From contig NXFV01001895.1 of NCBI GenBank assembly GCA_002803225.1, forward strand, positions 1 to 64,000: 64,000 nucleotides of DNA, read 5' to 3'. The translations under genes were made by a program, and so were the position numbers. This stretch comes from Gamarada debralockiae (taxonomy: Eukaryota > Ascomycota > Leotiomycetes > Helotiales > Hyphodiscaceae). Positions 44,132 through 56,444 of the stretch are shown here, piece after piece (positions within the stretch are counted from its first letter, which is position 1; each line of letters opens with the position of its first letter). The notes beneath the pieces are model-generated. The model had not been told where the DNA came from. It ran no database searches and was given only the letters and a program-made list of their open reading frames with translations.

Positions 44132-45372
44132 ATGGCCACCGATTCTATCAAAGCGTCGAGCCTCTTCGAGGTCAATGGCATGGTAGCTGTTATCACTGGA
44201 GGAGGCTCCGGTATGTTTACTCCTTTATTTATGCATTCCTATCTACAAAGTTAACAATCTGATATCCTATAGGCATCGGTCTCATGATGGCACGAGCCTT
44301 GGCCCTCAATGGCGCCCACAAAGTATATATCATAGGCCGACGAAAAGAAGTCCTCGAGAAAGCCGCTCAATCCGTCACCACAAACAACATCATACCCTTG
44401 GTTGGGGACGTAACCTCCAAAGAATCCCTCTCATTCGTCGCCTCAACTGTAAAATCGGAAACGGGGTACATAAACGTCCTGATCGCGAATTCCGGAACAT
44501 TGGGTCCCCAAGCCTCGCACCCCGTTGATCCCAGCTCTACATCTGTTGAGGACTTCCAAAAAGCTTGGTTTGATACGCCGATGGAGGACTACACGCAGAC
44601 TTTTAATTTGAATACGAGCGCGGTTGTAGGTCATAACTGGGCTCTTTATCTTCCACCCCCATTTGAGCATCGTTTGCACTACGTTTCATCTCCTGTATTC
44701 CGTTTGCTCCAAATGCTTTCCATATTAGGAATCTTTCCTCCCCTTTCCTCCCGAAATATGCTCAAATAGGAAACTACTGACTCTCCTAACATGTAGTGGT
44801 ATACGATTGGTGCTTTTCTGGGACTATTGGACGAGGGGAATAAGAAGGGGAATTTGGAACAGAAGAGTCAGGTTATTGCTACAAGTAGTATTGGGGGTTT
44901 CAACAGGAACGTCCCAGGAGGGTATGCATATGGACAGAGTAAAGCAGCTACGACGCTGCTTATAAAGCAGTTGGCTACTAATTTGGTTCCTTACGGAATT
45001 CGATCAAACGCCATTGCTCCAGGACGTAAGTTCATCCAGCATTCCTCATCTGGATTTATTTCCAAGCGTTCTCAATTTCACGAGCACCATATCCTCTCTT
45101 CAGAGGCTGATGAAATTTCCCGGGCTGCATGTTCGATCTCACTGTTCTCCTGAATGATGCTAATTATGACAGTCTTCCCATCCGATCTTGCAGCGGGTAT
45201 TATTGGAGACGGTGTCTTCCCCAAAAGCAAGATCCCACTCGAGAGATCAGGTACCGAAGAGGATATGGCAGGGTGTATCTTGTTCTTGACCAGTAGAGCA
45301 GGCGCATATTGCACTGGGAATGTCGTGGTGTTGGACGGTGGTCGACTTTCTCTCATGCCATCCACATATTAA
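44132..45372 (+). CDS. Short-chain dehydrogenase/reductase
   Basis: Four exons, 44132-44210, 44273-44625, 44797-45025 and 45173-45372, give 286 residues with all phases kept. The NAD(P)-binding turn TGGGSGIG is at 22-29 and NIIPLVGDVTS holds the nucleotide Asp. LIANSGTLG replaces the usual NNAG. The catalytic set is Ser about 174/175 in ATSSIGG and Tyr189-x-x-x-Lys193 in YGQSK. The C-terminal VVLDGGR is typical. It is a classical SDR of fungal type; substrate and cofactor preference cannot be settled. It shares a short divergent region with BUD22. Confidence 0.93.
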
Positions 45373-48300
45373 GCCACGCTGTTTCGAGAGTGACGCTTTG
45401 CAAATATAGATCTCTCGATGATTAGAGTATAGAAAAGTATAGAACAACGAGAAGGAGAGAGGGAGAATACTCATATGACATACCCCCCTCCCAAAAAAAA
45501 GTAAGGTGCGGATCAATGAGGTGAAGATCCAGAAGTTGGAGGGACCAAGAAGGCTGAGCAGCTGGGCGTTAATGCTTGTCGATAAATTGATGCTGTGAGA
45601 TGAGGTACCAGCAGTCATCTGCTCCACTCTTACCGGAGCCGGGAACACTGTAGATCTGGTAAGATCTTGTTCCAAATCGCCAAGACAACATTCCAGATTG
45701 ACTTCCCGATATCTGTGGCTGCCACGGACGACGATGCAAAGAAATCCGTTTCCAGGAAATGTAAGACATTGCTAGAACGTCACGAGGCCAGAAGTGGCAA
45801 TGTTGAACGTAAGATTGAGGAAGTAGATGAAGGGATCCGCGGCAAAGAAAGGGGGTCTCTGAGATTGGAAAGGAGGTAAGAGGAGCACCTTGTACGTTAA
45901 CCCCTGAGATCGCACCCGCATAATTAGGAGTCGCCGGTATAGATTGACCTGAGCGCAGGGTATAAAGGAAGTTACATATATGAGGCTGATCAAGGGTGTG
46001 TCCCTCGGTAAGTAGGAAGGGACTTCCCGGTGTTGAGAAGAGCCTGCGCTTTCAGGTGATACAGAAGATTTGAGAACATGAAGCTTACTCTTGGCTTTCA
46101 TCACTCCAAATATTAAACTACGCTCTTCATAAATGAGTGTATGTCAACATATATAGTACGTCGCCAATGATTTGTAGGGTTAAAGGGCTTTGAGACATCC
46201 TCGGTGGTATTCATTCAGCCTTCGGAAGGTTCGGTGCCACAGCGTCGACGAACGATGAAGCGAGCGAGGTTCTAATGTTAGAAACCGGAATAATGAAATG
46301 TCGTGTTTGAATTGGAAAAGATATTCTCCTTGCAGGTGGGTTGAAAGTTGGGACGAAATATGCAGCCACGTTCCTCTTCAGCCTTCGGATGCAGCAGCCG
46401 GAAAGAGCAAACACCCCACGACTCCCACGAGATCAGCGTCATAGTGGCTGAAGATATTGTGTTTCTTGTGGAGATTAGCGCATTCAGACATTCCCGTCTT
46501 TTCAAGTGACTAAACATCTCCTGAATTGGTCGCCGAAAGCAGATATGTCTGCGAATATGTATGACTTTCGTTTAAAATTTCACTTCGTCGACTTGACGGG
46601 TGGTAGCGCCGGAGTACGGTATTTGAAATGACCCCGATTAGGAATTCTTGTGTAGTCCATAATGAACTGAGCTAAGATCATGGCCAGGAGCTTTCCATTT
46701 ATCAGCAGAATATATCCAGTGCTATTTTGAAACTCCCTGTAAGCATAAATGTTCATTATATGTTATACAGCCCTAGGCTAAGCACAAAGCAAAAAGAGGT
46801 CTTTGAGGATCCTTTGGATTGGTACCTTAAATCCAGCAAGGCAGGTTAAATTATAGGCAAAATGTGAAAGAGAAGTCTATTTCAATCTGTGCCACATTGA
46901 TAAAGATAAAGAAAGAGATGGTGGGGTATATGGTATGTGGCTGTGTCAGGGGCAACGACGATGAATTCGTGACACTCTCCCCAGCCATGGAACATCGAGG
47001 ACGGCGATAAACTGAGTTTCCAGGCCAGCACACGCTCAGAATGGAAGAACCCTCTCCTGTCACCTTCCGCGTTGGGCCAAACCTCGGCGATTCTAAGAGA
47101 TAAATTGATAGACGCGGAGCTTACCAAGTTTCGAACAGATGTGGGAGGCGCTTGCCACCAGTAGAGATCAGGTGCATGAAATGAAAAGAGTTCTGAGATG
47201 CCAAGGACCCATAAATGGTGTCGAGAGTTGAGCCCCCTGTGTTAAATAAATGAATACATGCACTTCGCCCCGCATTGTTTCTCCGGATCCGAGAGTAATG
47301 CGGTACTTTGTACATAGCATACTACTGCGGCTACGCGGTCCGTACCTGAAGTTGAACCGCAATGCCATGGTACTTGATGTATCTGTTGGTGCTGTGGAGG
47401 AGACCTGATTGTGGCAGGGTGTGGAGAAGAGTCTCCGGGAAGCCACATCGTATTGAAACTGATGACGCATGAATATCAAATCCTTTGGTCGAGGAGGTCT
47501 CCAAAGGGACGACTTTTGTCGCATCTACAAAGCACAATAAGAGCGAGGATCTGCAATGGGCTTTGTACGACTTCGGTTGATGAGTTTGGGAGCGAATAGC
47601 AAATAGCCATTGCGGGTATCCAGACAGTTGATTCTTTGGTAGAAATTTTGATTTAGGCTATTTATTCAGTTGTTGATTTAATGTTTGGAGTTTCGATTAA
47701 AAATCGCTGTCGCGGCAGATGGAATTAGGGTTTCCCCGCACACCCGCTATTTTCTGGGGCAAAGCGCTGGGGTAAAACGCCAACGGTGGCCGAGGAGGGT
47801 CGTCGTGTAGCCCAAAAAGAGTCATAGTTGGACAGGGTTCAAAAGCGAACCACGTTTTGTCATGTGTGTAATCAGAGGATTTGTCGTCGGATGATCAGGA
47901 GGATCCAGGCCACCTGTATGGAAAGGATAATATATTACTCCAATAGAAGTCCTAGGTCATGTAAGGTACCGATCATCCCTAATTTTCAGCCTGAAATGAA
48001 AGCTATAGTGAGCATGAGCCTAAAAGATGTAGCGAAGTGATCCAAGTGGGTGGTATCCCACACCTTAAACCTATAGCAGATTGCATTCATCCGTTACCTG
48101 AAACTGCCTCAGACCTTGGTTGGCTGACCGTCCCTACGTTTCTCCACACGGCTGCCTCTCTCCGAAGACGACTAACGTTTGTCCGAGAAAAATAAAATCA
48201 GAAGCGTCATACTTAGTGTTACCCAAGTAAGCACCCAAGTAAGCGGCATACAGAGGAGAATATGGAGCTGAAAGATTCGACTCGATCTGACCAGCTCCAA

Positions 48301-48464
48301 TGCCCCGCCCTCTATTCCGGCTGCTTTCACTCCGCCGGCTACCTCCCCGCAATCCCATACCATGACACTTCTCAATCTCCAAACAAGGGCGATTCATTGG
48401 GTCCTTCATATCGAGGTGTGAAATGGTAGCCCAGGAGAAAAGATCTTGGTAAGGGAGAGGTTCC
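45373..48464. other. 3.1-kb stretch with no recognised gene
   Basis: Several minus-strand frames of 65-140 codons are present (45247-45675, 45772-46104, 46211-46517, 46882-47127, 47331-47537), none with a recognised domain. The 47537 frame has a plausible donor (CAG^GTACGG) and a downstream acceptor (TTTAACACAG) that would give a protein of about 80 residues, but nothing supports it further. No repeats or tRNA seen. Confidence 0.4.
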
Positions 48465-48472
48465 CATATAAA
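48465..48472 (+). promoter_or_regulatory. TATA box of the cellobiohydrolase gene
   Basis: CATATAAA lies 64 bp before the GH7 start codon and is followed by a pyrimidine-rich leader (CTACCCCTCC, CTCTCTCCTC), the usual form of a strongly expressed fungal gene. Confidence 0.65.
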
Positions 48473-48535
48473 CCACTTGACCTACCCCTCCAACCCTCTC
48501 TCCTCTTTCAGAATATCGCCTTCATTCTCATCATC

Positions 48536-50211
48536 ATGATCTCCACAGCACTTGTCATTTCTTCCCTCCTGGTCGTCGCCCGCGCCCAGCAGGCTGGTAC
48601 TCTCACCACCGAGACCCATCCTGCTCTCACTGTCAGCACATGTACCTCAAGCGGCTGCACCACCTCATCCCAGTCAATTGTCATTGACGCTAACTGGAGA
48701 TGGCTTCACACCGTTACTGGCTACACCAACTGCTACACTGGCAACCTATGGAATACCACCATCTGTCCTGATGGAGTGACCTGCGCTGCAAACTGTGCGT
48801 TGGATGGAGCTGACTACTCGAGCACCTACGGTATCACAACTTCCGGCAACTCCTTGAAGCTCGACTTTGTTACAACCTCAGCCCAGACTAATGTTGGATC
48901 CCGAACATACCTGATGGCTGCTGGTAGTACTACGGAATACCAGATTTTGAAGCCACTCGGACAAGAATTCACATTCGATGTTGATGTCTCCAACCTTCCT
49001 TGCGGTCTTAACGGTGCGCTCTACCTCGCTCAGATGGATGCAGACGGTGGAATGGCAAGATGGTCAGGCAACAAGGCTGGTGCCAAGTACGGAACTGGAT
49101 ATTGTGATGCTCAGTGCCCACAAGACATCAAGTTTATTGATGGAGTGGTATGTAAACTACTCAATTGCCCTGAAACGCTTGACTGACAGTTTCAGGCCAA
49201 CTCAGTCGGATGGAACGCTTCCGCAAACGATCCCAATGCTGGCACTGGAGAGTTCGGATCGTGCTGTACCGAAATGGATATCTGGGAGGCAAACTCGATC
49301 TCTGCAGCATACACTCCTCACCCTTGCTCCGTCACTGAGCAGACTCGCTGCAGCGGAACTGACTGTGGAATTGGTGCGAGATACTCATCCCTCTGCGATG
49401 CTGATGGATGCGACTTCAACTCTTACCGCATGGGTGATACTACCTTCTACGGACCTTCAGAGACAGTTGACACTACCAAGGTCTTCACAGTTGTGACTCA
49501 ATTCATCACCAACGTAAGTCATCTTTCCCTGGAGTTAAGAATTGCATTCTAATAATACCAAAGGATGGAACTACCACTGGCACTTTGAGCGAGATCAGAA
49601 GATTCTACGTCCAGGGTGGAAAGGTCATCCCCAACTCCCAGTCAAGCATCACTGGAGTCACCGGAAACTCCATCACGGACTCTTTCTGCGCCGCCCAGAA
49701 GACTGCTTTCGGCGACACCAACGAATTTGCCGTTAAGGGGGGTCTCGAGACAGTGAGTAAGGCCTTGTCGACCGGAATGGTGCTCGTCATGTCCATCTGG
49801 GATGATCACTCCGCTGATATGCTCTGGCTCGATGCCCCATACCCACCAACCAAATCTCCCAGCGCTGCAGGTGTTACTCGAGGAACTTGCTCTGCCACCT
49901 CAGGTGCTCCAGCTGACGTCGAGAAGAATTCTCCAGGTGCTTCAGTTACATTCTCCAACATCAAGTGGGGCCCCATCAATAGCACTTATACCGGTACCCT
50001 TAGCAGCGGTGGCGGTGGCTCATCTTCCTCCGTCGGCGGATCCAGCCCCACCACCTCAGGCACCAGCTCTCAAACCTCGACCTCTAGCAGTGGAGGAGGA
50101 ACAGTCGCTAAATGGGGACAATGCGCCGGGATAGGGTACACTGGGCCCACAACATGTGCCTCTGGAAGCACTTGCACTTATTCCAACCCTTACTACTCTC
50201 AGTGCCTGTAA
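48536..50211 (+). CDS. cbh1: GH7 cellobiohydrolase with C-terminal CBM1
   Basis: Exons 48536-49147, 49196-49513 and 49564-50211 give 525 residues; an upstream in-frame ATG at 48446 is rejected because [17 protein letters not shown] is a clean signal peptide. The catalytic domain shows [19 protein letters not shown] and [12 protein letters not shown], with nucleophile Glu230, Asp232 and acid/base Glu235. [19 protein letters not shown] favours a cellobiohydrolase over an endoglucanase. A Gly/Ser/Thr linker (about 455-490) leads to a type 1 cellulose-binding module ([16 protein letters not shown], then NPYYSQCL). The secreted enzyme releases cellobiose from the reducing ends of crystalline cellulose. 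Expression is probably induced by cellulose, as in relatives; no regulator site is claimed. Confidence 0.97.
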
Positions 50212-50375
50212 ATCATCCAACTTGGAGGGGCAGATTGGTGAATTGGGTAGAGAGTTCGAGAACCTGAAGAAGTCGTTCATTTCGTAGATACGCAACAACA
50301 ACCCTGTACATAGATTGGCATTGGGTCTTTCATTCATTGTAAATAGTTATTTTGCGAATTTAACAGGGGGATTTG
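50212..50375. terminator. 3' region of the GH7 gene
   Basis: AT-rich sequence after the stop, containing TTGTAAATAG near 50337-50346, consistent with a polyadenylation region. No discrete signal can be fixed. Confidence 0.3.
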
Positions 50376-50546
50376 GGGATAAAAGACGATAGTATTAGCT
50401 CAATACAACATTCTGTCATCAACAGGAACTTTCCAGTGAAGAGCGTTTCAAACGAAGCAATTTAGGGTGGGTAAAAGGCGATAGCTCAATACAACATTCT
50501 GTCATTCAATAGGAACTTTCCAGTGATGAGTCTTCAAACAAGCGAT
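50376..50546. repeat. Tandem duplication behind the cellobiohydrolase gene
   Basis: Copies at about 50376-50462 and 50467-50546 share AGCTCAATACAACATTCTGT, AGGAACTTTCCAGTGA and TTCAAAC with few differences. The period is about 88 bp. The copies are clean compared with the older duplications at 29 and 30.8 kb, so this one is more recent. Confidence 0.85.
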
Positions 50547-51047
50547 TTCGAATCAATTATTGATCCGGAGGGGATTCCGGCATGGACATAAAGTATATTC
50601 GGTCGCACAGTGTATGTTTTGTCGCAGGAGGCAGAAGTCGCGACGCGTCATCCTGGACCATCAACGCGGTCTTGCCTCTAATTTTGATGTAGAAAACGGT
50701 TGTCGCAATAAGTTGATGGTCGAAGGGCACGCTTTCATTTGTTGTAGATATGATGGAATGCAATGAGTGGGCGTTGAGAGAGAAGAAGAGGAAATGTTGA
50801 GGAAGATGTCGTTGGCTCATGCCTCAAATGCGCCGAAATAGCCTGGAAGTCCCATCACATGGTACACCCCAAAATAGTCCCATTGGATTTCGGAAACTCA
50901 CTCGACGGCTCACTTCATTCTAATGGTATGTTTATAAACAATTATTACTTTGTTTTGCTAGCTAATATGAAGCTAAAAGGGTGTTGCTCTTACAATTTAG
51001 GGCCCCAAAGACATGTGCACATCCAAGATCTCCAAACCTTTGTCCTT
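50547..51047. other. Intergenic, no gene seen
   Basis: Lies downstream of both the GH7 gene and the alpha/beta hydrolase. No supported frame. Confidence 0.5.
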
Positions 51048-51908
51048 TCAAATCCCATGTTTAGCCAAAAACTTCAAAATCAGCTCTGCAATCTCAGAAG
51101 TATTCGTCTCAACAGCAAAATGCCCAGCATCTAAGAGGTGCACTTCGGCATTTTGAATATCCATCTTAAAGGCCTCCGCTCCCTCTGGTATAAATATCGG
51201 ATCATTCTTTCCCCAAGCAGCGAGGACCGGGACCTGCGACTTCCTAAAATATTCATGGAACTGCGGATAAAGCTTGACGTTATTCTGATAATCGTAAAAT
51301 AGGCCGAGTTGGATATCCTGGTTACCCGGACGTTCAAGGAGGGTGAAGTCGAGATAATATGCTTCGGGAGCCACGGTCACTTTTGTTCCAACTGTGTATT
51401 GCCATTTCGTAGCCTCGAACGTGAGGAAGCCTGCTCGCACTCCTTCCCGCTCTTCGTCACTTCCAGTCTTCCACCATGATTGTAATGGTGCCCAGAATGG
51501 TCCCAGTCCATCCTCGTATGCGTTCCCGTTTTGTGTGATGATTGCTTCAATTGCTTCTGGGCGACGGAGTGCGAGTCGCAGACCTGTTGGTGCGCCGTAG
51601 TCGAAGATATAAATCGAGAATTTCTTGAGGTTCAAAGCGTCAACGAATGCTTCCAGGCTCGTGGTAAGGTTTTCGAATGTGTATTTGTATTGGCGATTTT
51701 CAGGGACTTCGGTGAAGCCGAAGCCTGGAAGATCTGGTGCGATAACGTGGTACTTTTGACTGAGGATTGGGATGAGGTTTCGGTATTGATGGGATGAGCT
51801 CGGGAAGCCGTGGAGGAGAAGGATCGTGGGTGCGTTCTTGGGTCCGGCTTCGCGGTAGAAGAAGCTGATGCCGTCTGCGGCGACATAATTGGATGTCGTG
51901 CTTGCCAT
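51048..51908 (-). CDS. Alpha/beta hydrolase, epoxide hydrolase/dehalogenase type
   Basis: Single exon, 286 residues. The oxyanion motif HGFPSS is at 33-38. The nucleophile is Asp103 in YIFDYGAPTG, the charge-relay Asp about 236 in WGKNDPIF and the general base His263 in DAGHFAVET. An Asp nucleophile (not Ser) places it with epoxide hydrolases and haloalkane or haloacetate dehalogenases. The cap region lies about 130-215. No signal peptide is present, so it is cytosolic. The physiological substrate is unknown. It is divergent from the methyltransferase gene, with about 700 bp between starts. Confidence 0.93.
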   Translation of the reverse strand: MASTTSNYVAADGISFFYREAGPKNAPTILLLHGFPSSSHQYRNLIPILSQKYHVIAPDLPGFGFTEVPENRQYKYTFENLTTSLEAFVDALNLKKFSIYIFDYGAPTGLRLALRRPEAIEAIITQNGNAYEDGLGPFWAPLQSWWKTGSDEEREGVRAGFLTFEATKWQYTVGTKVTVAPEAYYLDFTLLERPGNQDIQLGLFYDYQNNVKLYPQFHEYFRKSQVPVLAAWGKNDPIFIPEGAEAFKMDIQNAEVHLLDAGHFAVETNTSEIAELILKFLAKHGI

Positions 51909-52608
51909 TGTGAAGAGTATTGCTTTGAGCTCTAGAGTTGTGTAGGTGATCTAAATTGATGTGAGTCTGATTGAATTGTAGATGAAATGATAGCTGCAGC
52001 TCCCCAGATACTTATACCTCAGTTCAAGGAGCTATCGCGTCATTGCACAACGCGAATGGTACAAGAAATAGCTGCAAATGTATTGTAAGCACCTAGCTTA
52101 CATCTGAGTGGGAGTTTCCAGACAAGTTATGACGATCTCCGCGGGGTCGTGCCCTTTCGTGAATGAAAGACGGCGTCTCACTGCATGTTGTGCTGATGCT
52201 GGGCAGGTGTTTGTCATCGAACCTATGTATGCATCTGCATTTTCCGGATTAGGCGAAGCCATTCGCTAGCGTTTTCGTCCAATCTACGTCCGCACAGCCT
52301 TGTCGATCTGCTTACTAAAACGGCCTTCCATGCGTCAGGATTCTGCGAATTGGCGTTACTCAATGAGCTGATTCTAAATCAGCTTTCACCTGGACTCTCA
52401 ATTTTATGCAAGGTCCAGCAAATCCGACCTTCCTCCAACGAAACGTCATTATGAAGTTGATTGGACTTGGCATTCCAGCACAAGGCTCGGATCTAGCCTC
52501 GCTTGGTCAGTGCGGCTGCCGAAAGAAATCTGTTGATTCGATTTCGAAAGTCAAACCTCATGTCAACATTCACCAAAATTGTCCAATCATCTCAATCACA
52601 TCGGGAAG
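51909..52608. promoter_or_regulatory. Divergent promoter region, hydrolase and methyltransferase
   Basis: 700 bp between opposite start codons. Nothing specific is recognised; an unassigned plus-strand frame overlaps the methyltransferase start. Confidence 0.45.
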
Positions 52609-53397
52609 ATGGCTACAGAAGCAGAGCTCAAGGAGCTCTCCCGCCCAGAGTTCTGGGACAATCGATATGCCGAACAAACAACCAATGACGATTCAGAAGA
52701 ACCCATTATCGACTCCTTCGAATGGTTCCGCACTTTCCAGAAATTACGTCCTTTCTTTACAAAACATCTCCAACCGCCTCCAAGTACTTATTTGATACTG
52801 CATTTAGGTTGTGGAAACAGCGTAGGCCACCACTCCTTTCATTCATTCCGATTTTGGAAGATCACGTGATGTATTTGAAAGGAGACTGATGTTTTGTAGA
52901 CATTAACAGCAGATCTCCATGCCCTGGGGTACACGCATCAGATCAGTGTGGATTTCTCACAAGTCGTTATCAATGCTATGATGATTAAGTACGCGAGTTT
53001 GAATACGCAATGGTCTGTCATGGATGTTCGGCAGTTAGAGTTGCCGACTGCTTCGATTGATATCGCTATCGACAAGGGGACATTGGATGCTTTTATTCAT
53101 GGGTCGTTATGGAATCCGCCTGATGATGTGAAGGATAATGTGGGGAAGTATGTTGATGAGGTGTGTTGTTATTGGCTGGAGGTAGCTTGGATGGAGAGTT
53201 CTGACATTGAGTAGGTTGCGAGAGTGCTGAAGCCTGGTGGTCAGTGGTTGTATATCACGTACCGACAACCGCATTTTATGAAGCCATTGCTTATCAGGGA
53301 AGAGAAATGGAGTCTGGAGGTTGAGATTCTAGAAGATCCGGATGGCGCTGGCGGATTCGAATATTTCGGCTATATTATGAAGAGAAATCTTGCATGA
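52609..53397 (+). CDS. Class I SAM-dependent methyltransferase (EEF1A-KMT4/METTL13-like)
   Basis: Exons 52609-52821, 52900-53160 and 53215-53397 give 218 residues, phase 0 at both junctions. The family pattern is clear: RPEFWDNRYAE at the N-terminus, motif I LHLGCGNS (64-71), VDFS for the ribose contact, DVRQLELPTASIDIAIDKGT with the diagnostic DKGTLDA (129-135), and RVLKPGGQWLYITY. Relatives with DKGTLDA include lysine methyltransferases of elongation factor 1A; whether this one acts on that substrate is inference. Probably cytosolic. Confidence 0.9.
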
Positions 53398-53519
53398 TCA
53401 ATCAAACTTTGAAGAAATCAAGTGAGAGGTGCGCCCAGGGACCGGAACATCAAATGAGAACTACCCCTTTGTTTCATGTTGAATGCTCAATGCCCCCCGT
53501 CACTTTTCTACTTCCCTCG

Positions 53520-54783
53520 TCAACAAGTCTGGTCCGGTATCATCCACACAGGAGGTCCATGAAAGGAAACATGTATGCTCTCATGGACAATTTTCAACTC
53601 AACCCCTGCTTTCTGGCAACAAGACCTCAATTCTGAAACATCCTCTTCCGCCACCATACTCATGATAAGCCTTCTCAGCGAAGGAACTTCCGCCTTCTCC
53701 GCTACGACCCTATAGAGGTGATGTGTCCAAGCTTTTGGTGATATTTTCAGGACCTCTAAATTCGGCGGCAACATCAGGCGGTACTCAGCAAGGGTTGGGG
53801 GTGTCTGACGAGTCATATATATTTCATTCGGCTGAACGAGGGAGGTGCCAGCTATCTCGAGGTACTTCAGCGCTGTGAAATTCTGGAGGCCAAATGCTGG
53901 ACCTCTGGCCCAGATCGCTCGGAGAGCTGGTGCGACGATCAGTCGGAAGCATTCCAATGTTTCATAGACAGGGTACATCTTCGCGATATACCTTGAACTG
54001 GAGTCTCCCATTTCCCATGAACTATAGCTGAAAGGCGTGCCGAGTGTGAATCGCTTCAGACAATGAGGCAGGCGGAGAATTTCTGCTAGACTTTCTGCGC
54101 TGATGTTACAGCTCAGGAGGTTAAGCTCTTGAAGTCCAGTCGAAGCGGTTGGTACGTCGCTGAAAATGTCTGGACCATCTTGGAAAGAAGTAAAGTGCAA
54201 GGTCAGACTTTGAAGAGTTGGGTGTCGAAAAAGGAGCTTTGCTGTTGAGAGAGGCCACATCCCGCAGTCAGTGTGAGTGAGGTCCAAAGTGCCTGAAAAC
54301 GGGTCAACATCGTCCTCATTTCTCAAGAACATATTCTGATAGGAGTTGCTCACATGTTCTCAGTGACTGCAAAGAGATGAATCGTTGAGTCCTGCCAATG
54401 TCTTCGACAACCGCACCATGAACGCCCTCAGGCAACCCAGGAAACCTAATATTCAGATCCCGCAACTTCCTCAGAAAGCCAATGAAAGTCCCATCTAAGT
54501 CCTCTGGGTCCTCATTGTAACAGAGAATATATATATTCAGACTCTGGACTTCCCAGGCCCGGATTGGATGGTTCAGGACTACCTGAGCAAAGCTATCACA
54601 CGACGAGATGTTCCGAATCGTGACATTGCGGTAGAGAATTGGATCGACTAGTTGATGAAGGGTGTGACAGGTATTTGAGAAGTTTCGAAGATCATGTTGT
54701 TCGTGAATGGCCGTCGCGATGAGTGTGAGAATCTCGGGCGAGAGTTCCAGGAGGTGACAGGGATGTAAAGGAGCTTCAGCCAT
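53520..54783 (-). CDS. F-box and leucine-rich-repeat-like protein
   Basis: Exons, complement of 54354-54783 and 53520-54292 (donor GTGAGC, acceptor TTTCAG), give 400 residues. An F-box-like start (LLELSPEILTLIATAIHE, then NTCHTLHQLVDPILYR) is followed by irregular leucine-rich repeats (LQSLTLHFTSF; LQELNLLSCNI; ALKYLEIAGTSL; LEVLKISPK). Such proteins are substrate receptors of SCF ubiquitin ligases; the target is unknown. The gene runs tail to tail with the methyltransferase gene, with 122 bp between stops. Confidence 0.88.
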
Positions 54784-55224
54784 CGTCGAAAAGGGAACAG
54801 GCGGAGTCTTGACAGTCCTAGGAGACTACATCAAAATTTAGCTCCAATGAGACACTACCTAGATATAGAAAGATATATCGAGCAACGACTGAATTTTATC
54901 AGAAGAAAAGGTGTCGTTGAGGAAGAAAAGAGGCAATATGTTTCGGGAGGAGGAATATCCGGACCAATGAAATGCCGGCAGGGGTTGTGGTGAGCATCGA
55001 TGCTCACCGTGCTTGTGATACCGCCGTCAAGAAAGAAAGGCGCCGTGCTTCTCGGTTCTAGTTGCTTTCAATCGTAGCTAGTGAGTGTAGAGCTCGCTAA
55101 TAAAGTCCTGAAAACATACTCGTGCCACGGACAAGATATTCAACCAAAATAGGCCTGCTGCTCAAAAGCACAGCTGGTTTTACCTCATTTATGTATTGTA
55201 CAAGTACAGGACTTCCAACTCTGG
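54784..55224. other. Intergenic, no gene seen
   Basis: Promoter side of the F-box gene and 3' flank of the membrane methyltransferase-like gene. Confidence 0.5.
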
Positions 55225-56207
55225 TCACTCCTTGGTTCCAATGACCCAAGTTAAGTAGCCCGTTGGCCACGTATGTTGTTCATGGCCACTTCTGACGGTC
55301 CACCCGTCACATGAAGCTCCGCATTCCTTCATTAAAGCTTGTACCTCCTCCGAGCTCCGTGTTCGTAACGACGAGACATATCCGTCGAAGACCAAGACGA
55401 ATGGTATTATGGGTATTATGTATGTAAAGAAGAGGTGCCCAGGCGATCTCCAGAAGTAAAATGGCGTGATTAGGAACATGAGGAGGCCCATCAAGAAGAT
55501 CGTGATGAGGGAGGATATTGTTCGTTCTTGCAGTTCAAAGATCCTGAGATGCGTATGTCAGTATTTTGTATAGTTATGGGGGGAAAGCGTTAACATACCC
55601 GAATCCATCTGCCGTCTCAATGGTGTTTTTCAAAATTGCTAAGCCCAATTTGTCCTCGAAGTGATGGAACGCCAAATTGTACAATCTGAAGATCTTCTTT
55701 CCATGTTGGCCATTGAGACCTGCAGGAGCATTTGCGGCATCGACCGGATCAGCCACGAAGCTGAGATTCTTACTGCGCTTCGAAGCCTCCGTCCAGTCTG
55801 GAATGTGTGGGTGCAAGTCCGTCAACACGAATTTCACAGCCCCATTGTCCGTTGCTGGGCTCGCAGTCCGCGAAGAGAGCTGAGCATTCAGATCCTTCTC
55901 GATGAACGGTGTAGGTCCGCCTGCGCCTGCGCAGAAGTCAACATATGTGTAGGCCGTTACGGTGTGTGAGAGGGTTCGAGTGAGGGTGCTTGCGACGAGC
56001 TGTGCAGGTGATGCTTTTTGTAATATGGGTACACGGAATGTCCAGCAGAGAGTGAGGCAGGATTGAACCTTTTCGCGGAGGTATTGAGGAAACCTGGACG
56101 TTTAGGATTAGCTTGAAATCTACAGTCGAAGTGGGTAATTGAAGGTTCCTCTACCATGCCTGATCATTGATCTCATAGAAATGTATGCGGGGGCAGATAA
56201 GAACCAT
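55225..56207 (-). CDS. Membrane protein with methyltransferase-like domain
   Basis: Exons, complement of 56155-56207, 55599-56093 and 55225-55543, give 288 residues with all phases kept. A glycine-rich SAM-site-like motif (VDFCAGAGGPTPFIE) is followed by FVLTDLHPHIPDW, LSFVADPVDAANAP, LYNLAFHHFEDKLG and TIETADGFG. Two membrane segments follow (LITIFLMGLLMFLITPFYF; FFTYIIPIIPFVLVF) and the close LRTRSSEEVQALM then HTWPTGYLTWVIGTK. I recognise this as a recurring fungal family without an assigned reaction; the methyltransferase label is by motif only. It is divergent from the P450 gene, with 237 bp between starts. Confidence 0.85.
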
Positions 56208-56444
56208 CTTGAGATCTAGAACATATATAGCAGGTCGAAAAGATGTGGAAGGAGGACCAAGGTCATGTCGTCGTCGACTTTCATATGTGCATGGCTGGCG
56301 TGAAACAAGGCTGTAGCGTGCATCAGCGCGCTAGATTCAAAACGGACAACGGTCCTCTGGACTATCTTTTTTGTATTTTGGTATTTGTATAACTTATTCC
56401 GTGACGACGCTCCCATTATCTTCTTTCAAATTATCGTGAAGAAA
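56208..56444. promoter_or_regulatory. Divergent promoter of the membrane MT-like and P450 genes
   Basis: Only 237 bp separate the two opposite starts. ACATATATAG at about 56220-56229 is a TATA-like site close to the minus-strand start. The shared segment suggests joint control; no factor site is identified. Confidence 0.5.

Noticed and set aside
47121..47537. Two-exon small gene on the minus strand
   Set aside because: Splice signals are plausible, but the product has no recognisable domain or coding bias visible by eye.
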